Shown in pieces: positions 1 through 5,854 of a DNA stretch of 8,072 bases. The notes beneath the pieces are model-generated. The model did no database searches and had not been told where the DNA came from. It worked only from the letters and a program-made list of their open reading frames with translations. The translations under genes were made by a program, and so were the position numbers. The stretch comes from Robiginitomaculum sp. (GTDB taxonomy: Bacteria; Pseudomonadota; Alphaproteobacteria; Caulobacterales; Maricaulaceae). Within the stretch, counting starts at the first letter, position 1. The number at the start of each line of letters is the position of its first letter. The stretch lies in contig NVVO01000011.1 of NCBI GenBank assembly GCA_002733385.1, forward strand, positions 5,196 to 13,267, written 5' to 3'.

Positions 1-28
1 ATGCCAAAGCCTTATTGAAGATGCGGGT

Positions 29-97
29 GTGGATATAGCCAAATGGTAAGGCAATAGTTTAACGCTAGTATTGTTGGTTCGAATCCAACTATCTACT
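29..97 (+). tRNA. tRNA-like sequence, non-canonical, candidate anticodon TAA
   Basis: A cloverleaf can be folded. The acceptor stem pairs 29-35 (GTGGATA) with 90-96 (TATCTAC), including one G-U pair. The D arm is GCC (38-40) with GGC (50-52) around a loop holding GG. The T arm is a perfect 5-bp stem, 73-77 with 85-89, around TTCGAAT. The anticodon arm is poor: pairing 53-57 with 65-69 gives four of five pairs and a 7-base loop, TTTAACG, that would place TAA at 60-62. That leaves a variable loop of only three bases and no base at position 26, so the molecule is about three bases short. A Leu tRNA reading UUA should have a long variable arm, and this one does not. No full CCA is encoded (T97, then CC). 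The next tRNA begins at base 100. It may be a degenerate or mobile-element tRNA; the amino-acid identity is not assigned. Confidence 0.5.
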
Positions 98-99
98 CC

Positions 100-175
100 T
101 TTGATGTAGCTCATTAGGTAGAGCAATAGACTCTTAATCTATGTGTAGCGGGTTCGATCCCCGCCTTCAAAACCA
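100..175 (+). tRNA. tRNA-Lys (anticodon CTT)
   Basis: A complete class I cloverleaf of 73 bases plus an encoded CCA (173-175). The acceptor stem pairs 100-106 (TTTGATG) with 165-171 (CTTCAAA), with a single T-T mismatch at the sixth pair. The D stem is GCTC (109-112) with GAGC (121-124). The anticodon stem ATAGA/TCTAT is perfect, and its loop CTCTTAA places CTT at 133-135, which decodes AAG. The variable loop is GTGTA, and the T stem GCGGG/CCCGC flanks TTCGATC. The ACTCTTAATC stretch around the anticodon is typical of bacterial tRNA-Lys(CTT). It starts within three bases of the preceding tRNA-like element, so the two are probably cut from one transcript. The stems are AT-rich for a chromosomal tRNA of a mid-GC bacterium (33 G+C of 76, counted by eye), which hints at a foreign origin. 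Confidence 0.9.
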
Positions 176-552
176 CGGCCTACAAAGCCAAACCGCCAGT
201 TAACTCTGGCTCCAAAAACGGCTTCCGGATACGGGGTCGGCGTGCGGATAACGGAATGCCCAGGTGTTCCCGCGTCATAAACGCTACAAAATTGCGGTCG
301 GGCTTTGGCGTCCGGGCGTTTCGCGGCCAACACCCAGGCGCGGGATGAGCGTTCGTTTCGGCGAGCAGGATTTTCGCACCCCGGTGTTTGGTTCCGAGCG
401 TCCGGCCCAAGGCTCCACCAATATTTTGTCCCTGTATCCGGGAGCTAATTTAACGCGCAAATTCCAATAATGGACACGCGCACAACCAGAAAGGCAAATC
501 TATCCGCACGGGCATAGGGCCATATGCGGAAACGACGAAGCAGGAGGACATT
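176..552. other. Intergenic stretch without a supported gene
   Basis: About 377 bases separate tRNA-Lys from the slipin gene. Several frames on both strands stay open for 60-80 codons, including two on the minus strand within 139-410. None begins behind a convincing ribosome binding site, none resembles a family I know, and they overlap one another. I therefore call no gene. A small inverted repeat, GCCAG/CTGGC, lies at 193-208 with a 6-base loop. TCCGCA (503-508) can pair with TGCGGA (525-530) just upstream of the slipin ribosome binding site. The promoter of the slipin gene should lie here, but I cannot place -35 and -10 boxes with confidence. Confidence 0.5.
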
Positions 553-1728
553 ATGAGTGAAGTAAGAAACGGAATTTTGGCAACAACCATTACGGTTCGC
601 GAGAACCAGCGGGCGCTGGTCTTGAAGAACGGTAAATTCGAAACGATTTTAACACCAGGGCGACACAAGCTGCCTGCGTGGAATGCCAATTATGCTGTCA
701 CTGACTTTGATCTGGTGCAGCCGGTTTTCGTCAGTGATTTTGCCAAGACGATTTTTAAGGAACGTCCTGATCTAGCATCGGCACATTTGACCGAAATCCG
801 CACCAGTGCGGACGAGGTGGCGGCTTTGTACCGCGACGGCAAGTTCTACGGTATCCAGCGGCCTGATAGCCGTTCGGTGTTGTGGACGGACGCCGGGCCG
901 TGGAAAGCTGAACGCTTTGATGTCACGGGCGATTTGCCCAACGGCCTTGAAGTGCCAAAGCAAATCTTGCACCGGGCCAATGCCGTGCGGGCAGTCGCAC
1001 AGATCAAACAATTCGTTGTCGAGAACGGCCAGCTAGGCTTGTTGTTCATAGACAATGAGTTGGCGCGGCAACTCAAGCCCGGCACTTACGGGTTTTGGAA
1101 TGTCGGTCGGTCTGTCACTATGAAATTGGTCGATATGCGCGAGCAAGCTTTGGATGTTACGGGTCAGGAAGTTTTGACCAAGGACAAAGTCACGATCCGG
1201 ATCAATGTGTCTGCGAAATACCGTGTCACAGATCCGGTAAAAGCCGTGTCCGAGGTCAAGGACTTCGCCGATCATTTGTACCGGGCTTTGCAGTTCGCGT
1301 TTCGGAAAACTTTGGGCGTCAAAACCCTCGACGAAATTTTGGCTAACAAAATTGTGGTCGACAACGCATCTGCGAAAACCGTGCGGGCGGAAATGTCCGA
1401 CATCGGTGTCAGCGTCGGCGAGATCGCCATCAAAGATGTGATCTTGCCCGGTGAAATGCGCGATATGCTCAACATGGTTGTGCTGGCGGAAAAGCAAGCA
1501 CAAGCAAATGTTGTCAGCAGACGCGAGGAAACCGCCGCGACCAGAGCCTTGCTCAACACGGCCAGATTGATGGACGAAAATCCAACAATGCTGCGTTTGA
1601 AAGAACTGGACGCGCTGGAAACCATCGCCGAGAACGTCGATAATTTGACGATCCACAACGGCACCCAAGGCCTCATGGAGGGCCTAGTAAATTTGCGCGG
1701 CCCTGCGAAAGCGGCTAAACGCAAATAA
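553..1728 (+). CDS. Slipin/SPFH (band 7) family protein with duplicated N-terminal module
   Basis: A 391-residue protein of the stomatin/slipin group. Such proteins oligomerise and organise membrane microdomains or control partner proteases and channels. The SPFH core runs from about residue 153 to 320: a strand-rich start (VVENGQLGLLF), then DMREQALDVTGQEVLTKDKV (193-212), which is diagnostic of slipins, then an Ala/Glu-rich stretch (AEKQAQA) where band-7 proteins form a coiled coil. Residues 13-43 (VRENQRALVLKNG, LTPGRHKLPAW) repeat the pattern of residues 155-182 (VVENGQLGLLFIDN, LKPGTYGFW), so the N-terminal module appears twice. There is no N-terminal hydrophobic hairpin or transmembrane segment, unlike typical stomatins, so attachment to membrane is uncertain. 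The start is fixed by a strong AGGAGG at 542-547, five bases before ATG. It stands alone on this strand and ends in its own terminator. The family call is secure; the cellular role is unknown. Confidence 0.9.
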   Translation: MSEVRNGILATTITVRENQRALVLKNGKFETILTPGRHKLPAWNANYAVTDFDLVQPVFVSDFAKTIFKERPDLASAHLTEIRTSADEVAALYRDGKFYGIQRPDSRSVLWTDAGPWKAERFDVTGDLPNGLEVPKQILHRANAVRAVAQIKQFVVENGQLGLLFIDNELARQLKPGTYGFWNVGRSVTMKLVDMREQALDVTGQEVLTKDKVTIRINVSAKYRVTDPVKAVSEVKDFADHLYRALQFAFRKTLGVKTLDEILANKIVVDNASAKTVRAEMSDIGVSVGEIAIKDVILPGEMRDMLNMVVLAEKQAQANVVSRREETAATRALLNTARLMDENPTMLRLKELDALETIAENVDNLTIHNGTQGLMEGLVNLRGPAKAAKRK

Positions 1729-1746
1729 AACTTGCGAGCAAAAGAC

Positions 1747-1780
1747 GCCGGGGTTTGTGAAAACAGACCCCGGCATTTTT
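1747..1780 (+). terminator. Intrinsic (Rho-independent) terminator of the slipin gene
   Basis: GCCGGGGT (1747-1754) pairs with ACCCCGGC (1767-1774). A T-G pair and TGT/ACA extend this to a 12-bp stem closed by a GAAA tetraloop (1759-1762). ATTTTT follows directly. It begins 18 bases after the slipin stop codon and separates that gene from the downstream cluster. Confidence 0.93.
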
Positions 1781-1851
1781 GTTTGTTAATTAACACTTCC
1801 CTTTTGTGTTTGCCTTTCTATCATGGGCCAATGTTTTAGGGAGTATTTGAT

Positions 1852-3177
1852 ATGGCATTTGGCGGATATTTGAAAATTTTAATTGCTGGCTTGATGTTAG
1901 CTTTTGTGCAAGCTTGCGCTTCGGTGCCAGAGACGACACCACAAAAACCATCCGGTCACGTCAAAACCGAAATTCCGCCGCCCTTCCCGATCACCAGCCA
2001 GTCCCTGCGTACGGAGCGAATTGACAGATTGCTCAAGGAATTGGTGGCTGAAGGCAGTGTGCCGGGACTTTCAGTGCTTATCTATGAGGGCGACACGGAA
2101 ACTTATTTCGGCGCTGTTGGATATTCGGATATTGAAAACAAGACGATTTTGAAACGTTCTGATGTGGGTCGTTATTATTCCATGACCAAGCCTATTATTG
2201 GTGTGGCCATGATGATGTTGTATGAACAGGGCAAATTTGAACTTGATGACCCGGTGTCGAAATATCTGCCCGAATATAGCAATATGATGGTGTACGGAGG
2301 GGAAAATGAGGACGGTAGCATGAAGCTGGAAGTCGCCGCTCAGCCCATAACCATCCGCGACCTCATGCGCCATACATCCGGGTTTACCTACGGGTTTATC
2401 CCCACCCCCATCGACAAAATCTATGCCAAAAACAGGGTATTGGACTTTGACCAAACATTGGTGCAGTTTTCCGAAAAACTGGCGACCATGCCTTTACTCT
2501 TCCAGCCCGCAACGCGCTATAATTACAGTGTCTCTACCGATGTTCAGGGCCGGCTGATCGAATTGTTCTCGGGGCAAAAACTGGGGACTTATCTGGAAAC
2601 CAATATTTTCAAACCCCTCGCCATGACACATACCGGGTTTAGCGTGAAAACCAAAGACCGTGTCAGGTTTGGGGCCGTATACGGACGGGACGAAACCGGG
2701 TTGATCCGTCTGCAAGATGGTCATCTAAAATTGCCTCTCGGTATGGATGTGGATAGGCCATTTCTTGAGGATGTTAGTTTTGAAAGCGGTGGTAGCGGGC
2801 TGGTCTCCACCATTGACGACTATGCCAAATTTGCGCTTATGTTGCAGGCCGATGATGGCTCCCTGATCAAATCTTCCAGCCTTGCTTTGATGACCAAGGA
2901 CCAATTGGGCGATATACCCAAGGGCCATCTCGGCGAGGGAATTAGTTTCGGATTGAATTTTGCCGTCAAGACTTCGCCGCAATCTACTGGTGATTATGCC
3001 GTTCCCAAGGGGACATTCTATTGGGGCGGCATGGCCGGCACCGCGTTTTTCATTGACGATAAAACTGATCTGACCCTCATCATGCATATGCAGATTTTCT
3101 CCCACGGACAAGCAAATGTTCGTGAGCGCATGGCAAAGGCGGTTTACGGAAAACCAGCAAGTCAAACACATGAATAA
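1852..3177 (+). CDS. Lipoprotein serine hydrolase, beta-lactamase/esterase (class C-like) family
   Basis: A 441-residue protein of the serine beta-lactamase fold, in the branch that holds class C beta-lactamases, DD-peptidases and EstB-type esterases. The nucleophile motif SxxK is S110-M-T-K113 in YYSMTKP. The second motif is Y225-S-V, set in a YNYSVSTDVQGRLIE-like context as in the esterase branch rather than the YxN of true AmpC. The third region is WGGMAGT (391-397), which replaces KTG. The N-terminus (residues 7-21) is hydrophobic and ends in VQA-C22, a lipobox-like site with an unusual Gln at -2, so export and lipid anchoring in the envelope are likely. A Pro-rich linker follows. AGGGAG at 1838-1843, eight bases upstream, supports the start. 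It heads a cluster: its last 8 bases overlap the GST gene. Substrate unknown: carboxylesterase or peptidase activity is more likely than antibiotic resistance, but this is inference. Confidence 0.88.
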   Translation: MAFGGYLKILIAGLMLAFVQACASVPETTPQKPSGHVKTEIPPPFPITSQSLRTERIDRLLKELVAEGSVPGLSVLIYEGDTETYFGAVGYSDIENKTILKRSDVGRYYSMTKPIIGVAMMMLYEQGKFELDDPVSKYLPEYSNMMVYGGENEDGSMKLEVAAQPITIRDLMRHTSGFTYGFIPTPIDKIYAKNRVLDFDQTLVQFSEKLATMPLLFQPATRYNYSVSTDVQGRLIELFSGQKLGTYLETNIFKPLAMTHTGFSVKTKDRVRFGAVYGRDETGLIRLQDGHLKLPLGMDVDRPFLEDVSFESGGSGLVSTIDDYAKFALMLQADDGSLIKSSSLALMTKDQLGDIPKGHLGEGISFGLNFAVKTSPQSTGDYAVPKGTFYWGGMAGTAFFIDDKTDLTLIMHMQIFSHGQANVRERMAKAVYGKPASQTHE

Positions 3178-3826
3178 ATTAACCCTACATATCGGCAATA
3201 AAAATTATTCTTCATGGTCCATGCGGCCCTGGCTTGTCTTGCGTAAAAGCCAATTGCCGTTCGCCGAAAATCTGATCTTGCTGGATGTTCCGGGTTTTAA
3301 AGACAAGCTATTGGCACTGACGGATGCGGGCACGGTTCCAGTGCTGCAAATTGGTGATGATCACCTCCCCGACAGCCTGGCCATTAGCGACTGGTTATCC
3401 CAGGCCGTGCCAAATTTGTGGCCGAAAAACCCCAAGGACGAGCAACGCGCCAAAGCACTGTGCAAACAGATGCAGGATGATTTTTCCGAGTTTCGCAACC
3501 ATGCCCCCATGAATTTGCGCCGCCGCACCCGCACAAAAATGCCAAAACCTTGTATAGAGGCTGCTGCAAAATTGGACGATATTTTTGCGGACTTGCTCTC
3601 GCAACACGACAGCCCGTTCCTGTTCGGAGACTGGTCAATCGCCGACGCATTCGCTACCCCCTACGCCACCCGTTTTGTCAGCTACGACATCCCCCGCTCC
3701 GCCAAAACCGACACCTATATCAGCGAACTCATGAGCGACGAAGATTATCTAGACTGGGAAGCCGACGCCTTGATCGAGGTCTGGAAACTCCCGGATACAG
3801 ACATGGTTTACGGTGGGCGGGGTTAG
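3170..3826 (+). CDS. Glutathione S-transferase family protein
   Basis: A 218-residue cytosolic-type GST of normal length. The thioredoxin-like N-terminal domain (about 1-80) carries YSSWSMRPW (13-21), whose serines fit the Ser-type catalytic position. It also has the cis-proline motif TVPVL (P57) and the glutathione gamma-glutamyl site D68-S69. The helical C-terminal domain (about 90-205) contains the N-capping box S156-I-A-D159 in GDWSIADAF. The expected reaction is conjugation of glutathione to an electrophile, or a glutathione-dependent isomerisation or reduction; the substrate cannot be read from the sequence. I chose the ATG at 3170 because the family begins right before this fold; the frame stays open to an upstream ATG at 3116, which would add 18 unrelated residues inside the hydrolase gene. 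There is no clear Shine-Dalgarno site, and the start overlaps the hydrolase stop by 8 bases, so translational coupling is likely. Confidence 0.9.
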   Translation: MNKLTLHIGNKNYSSWSMRPWLVLRKSQLPFAENLILLDVPGFKDKLLALTDAGTVPVLQIGDDHLPDSLAISDWLSQAVPNLWPKNPKDEQRAKALCKQMQDDFSEFRNHAPMNLRRRTRTKMPKPCIEAAAKLDDIFADLLSQHDSPFLFGDWSIADAFATPYATRFVSYDIPRSAKTDTYISELMSDEDYLDWEADALIEVWKLPDTDMVYGGRG

Positions 3827-3838
3827 CGGAGGTTTCAA

Positions 3839-4843
3839 ATGTCGAATTTGCCTATTCTTGACATATCAAATTTACGGACCAACCCTGATGGCTCGGCGGC
3901 GCAGGGCACGGCAATTCAACTACGCGACATCTGCCACAATACCGGGTTTTGTTATATTATCGGGCACGGCATGTCGGCGCGGCATTTGAAATTGGCGGCG
4001 CAGATGCAGGCATTTTTTGCGCTCCCACTAGACGAACGCAAAACCTTGAACCTGATCAACTCGCGACATTTTCGTGGCTATACCCTGCTCGGCAATGAAG
4101 TAACGGGCGGGGAACAGGACTGGCGTGACCAGCTTGATTTTTGTGATGAGTTGCCTGCGCCAAAACTATCCCCCCATGACCCTGCGTGGTTGAATTTACG
4201 CGGGCCTAATCAATGGCCAGAAGCCCTGCCATCTCTGCGACCTGCCGTCACCGAATGGATGGGCGGTATGTACGACCTGGGTACTTTGCTAACCCGTGCT
4301 CTGGCGGTTGGCCTTGGGTTGAACGCAGATTATTTCGCCGATTATTTCGAACCAAGAGGCGACAGCCGCGTCAAACTGATCCGCTACCGGATGCCCGCGA
4401 CAGGCGGTAGCAGTCAAGGTGTTGGCTGGCATCATGATACCGGGTTTCTCACCTTTATCAAACAAGACCAAATCGGCGGCTTGCAGGTGGATATTGACGG
4501 ACAAATTATCGACGCCACACCCATTGCCAAAGCAGGGGAAGACGCGCTGGTCATGAATATGGGCGAGATGTTACAAGTGGCTACGGGCGGCTATCTGCGC
4601 GCTACACCCCACCGGGTCAAAAGTCCGCCGCCCGGTGTCGAGCGCCATTCAATCGCCTATTTTTTTAACCCAAGGTTGGAAGCCAAATTCAAACCAATCC
4701 CCTTACCGCCAGAACTGGCCAAGCAGGCAGTGGGCGCACAAAACATAGACCCGAATGACCCGGTGTTTAATGTGGTCGGTGAAAATATCCTAAAAACAAG
4801 ACTACGTGCGCACCCTGATGTAGCGGCTAAGTATTATGACTGA
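3839..4843 (+). CDS. Isopenicillin N synthase-like Fe(II)/2-oxoglutarate-dependent oxygenase
   Basis: A 334-residue non-haem iron oxygenase of the IPNS / plant-type 2OG dioxygenase family. Its N-terminal DIOX_N region (about 1-110) begins with PILDISNLR and includes GFCYIIGHG (36-44). The double-stranded beta-helix core holds the iron triad: H198 and D200 in WHHDTG, and H258 in ATPHRV. The 2-oxoglutarate carboxylate site is R269-x-S271 in RHSIAYFFNP. All ligands are present, so it should be active: O2-driven hydroxylation or related oxidation of a small molecule, with 2OG as likely co-substrate. A GGAGGT at 3828-3833, five bases before ATG, fixes the start. It lies 12 bases after the GST stop and is the last gene of the cluster. 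Its 3' end overlaps the convergent membrane-protease gene by 17 bases. True beta-lactam biosynthesis is unlikely: no ACV synthetase lies nearby, and many bacteria carry such homologues of unknown substrate. Confidence 0.9.
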   Translation: MSNLPILDISNLRTNPDGSAAQGTAIQLRDICHNTGFCYIIGHGMSARHLKLAAQMQAFFALPLDERKTLNLINSRHFRGYTLLGNEVTGGEQDWRDQLDFCDELPAPKLSPHDPAWLNLRGPNQWPEALPSLRPAVTEWMGGMYDLGTLLTRALAVGLGLNADYFADYFEPRGDSRVKLIRYRMPATGGSSQGVGWHHDTGFLTFIKQDQIGGLQVDIDGQIIDATPIAKAGEDALVMNMGEMLQVATGGYLRATPHRVKSPPPGVERHSIAYFFNPRLEAKFKPIPLPPELAKQAVGAQNIDPNDPVFNVVGENILKTRLRAHPDVAAKYYD

Positions 4844-5798
4844 CTTTACGCGTTTTACCGGTAAGTCCATAATTCCATATGGACAGCAAATACACACAAA
4901 GAAAGAAGAACACTATTGTCAATAAAATTGTTTGAATGGTGAACGGCACTAAAGTATAACTAAAAAGCCAAGTCGGTTCCCATCCCAAACCTGAACCTCC
5001 AATAATCAAAAAATAGAACAAATTATTTGCAACATGAATACCAATTGCAGCCTCAAGCCCACCGTCCATGCTTGTTATAACCGATAAGCTAAAACCAAAA
5101 ATCATCATCAACAACAAATAAGGAATAATACCGTAATGCATCTCGGGATTACCGTAATGATATAAAGCAAACAACATTGAACTGGTGAGAAAAGCCAATA
5201 GCTTACCTGGAATATACCGGGTCAGACTTTGGTCAGCATATCCACGAAACACTATTTCTTGAAAGGCTGAATTCAGTGGTGACAAAAGCAGAATGATTGG
5301 CAGACCTATCCAAAATTCAGGTCTAAACCCCAAAAAAACGTAATCGAATGACAATAATGGCCTTGCTTCCACGCTTGCGAAAACTTCCGTATTTGCAAGC
5401 GGGAAAAGCGCCTCTACAAACAAGAAAACACCCGTTACTGCTAAAAACACTATCATTGCCGCTAAAAGTCTTTTCCAACGAAACCGTTGTGCCGCTGTGA
5501 TGATTTTAAGCAAAGGGCGGTTTCGCAATTTCCTCTGCACAAACCATATGCCAAGACCGTAAAGCACGACGTTCGGCAACCAATCCAATAAAATCAGAAA
5601 AAAATAATTCGGATCATATGAATTAAAATACCCGGCTATTAGTAATTTTCTGGTGATGAAATTTAGAACGAAATAGACAATATACGGGGCAATAATGAGT
5701 GTTAAAAAAAGCGTCAGACCACCAATAATCCAAACACGGGGTTTTGTGTTGCCAAGCTGATTGTCTTTGTAAAAATCCGGTATCCGTTCAGACTGCAT
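4827..5798 (-). CDS. CPBP-family intramembrane metalloprotease (CAAX/Abi type), altered first glutamate
   Basis: A multi-pass membrane protein of about 323 residues (numbers below count from the alternative start at 5810, four residues earlier). Hydrophobic segments lie near 27-50, 69-91, 115-134, 168-180, 205-218, 228-246, 257-275 and 286-313. The three Rce1-type motifs are visible: Q184-E-I-V-F-R189 where EExxxR is expected, H218 in FALYHYGNP, and H259-x-x-x-N263 in GIHVANN. The first Glu, the water-activating residue in Rce1 enzymes, is Gln here (CAA codon, 5259-5261), so activity is doubtful or altered. I prefer the ATG at 5798, because GGGGA (5804-5808) lies five bases before it, while the ATG at 5810 has no such site. 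Some sampled stretches inside are only about 35% GC, against about 63% in one sampled stretch of ychF upstream, which suggests acquisition. It may be read through from ychF. Substrate unknown. Confidence 0.87.
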   Translation of the reverse strand: MQSERIPDFYKDNQLGNTKPRVWIIGGLTLFLTLIIAPYIVYFVLNFITRKLLIAGYFNSYDPNYFFLILLDWLPNVVLYGLGIWFVQRKLRNRPLLKIITAAQRFRWKRLLAAMIVFLAVTGVFLFVEALFPLANTEVFASVEARPLLSFDYVFLGFRPEFWIGLPIILLLSPLNSAFQEIVFRGYADQSLTRYIPGKLLAFLTSSMLFALYHYGNPEMHYGIIPYLLLMMIFGFSLSVITSMDGGLEAAIGIHVANNLFYFLIIGGSGLGWEPTWLFSYTLVPFTIQTILLTIVFFFLCVYLLSIWNYGLTGKTRKVSHNT

Positions 5799-5803
5799 TA
5801 TTG

Positions 5804-5808
5804 TCCCC
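5804..5808 (-). promoter_or_regulatory. Ribosome binding site that decides the CPBP start
   Basis: On the minus strand GGGGA lies five bases before the ATG at 5798. The in-frame ATG at 5810 lies upstream of this site and has no purine-rich stretch in front of it, so the downstream ATG is the better start. Confidence 0.6.
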
Positions 5809-5854
5809 ATAGATGAGAACCAACCTTGGCGCTAATTTACTCGGGCGATCAAAC

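Noticed and set aside
180..410. A minus-strand open frame of 76 codons next to the tRNA (and an overlapping one at 139-333)
   Set aside because: No ribosome binding site, no recognisable family, and several overlapping frames are open here on both strands. One of them runs antisense through the tRNA. More likely chance than a gene.
1033..1796. Long minus-strand open frames opposite the slipin gene (up to 211 codons)
   Set aside because: They are antisense shadows of a well-supported gene with a strong ribosome binding site and known family motifs. Their translations show no family features.
1790..1824. TTAACA and TATCAT as a promoter for the hydrolase cluster
   Set aside because: The spacer is 23 bases, too long for a standard promoter. 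A promoter should exist in 1781-1840, but I cannot place it.
3116..3169. Upstream ATG for the GST gene
   Set aside because: It would add 18 residues read out of frame inside the hydrolase gene, before the usual GST N-terminus. The ATG at 3170 fits the fold.
1852..3177. A true class C beta-lactamase for antibiotic resistance
   Set aside because: The YxN and KTG motifs of AmpC are replaced by YSV and WGG as in esterase-type relatives, and no AmpR-like regulator is adjacent.
4842..4867. Palindrome TTACCGGTAA (4855-4864) and a GACTTTAC/GTAAGTC imperfect repeat just after the oxygenase stop, as a terminator
   Set aside because: The stem is short or imperfect and no T-run follows on either strand. 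It also lies inside the coding end of the CPBP gene.
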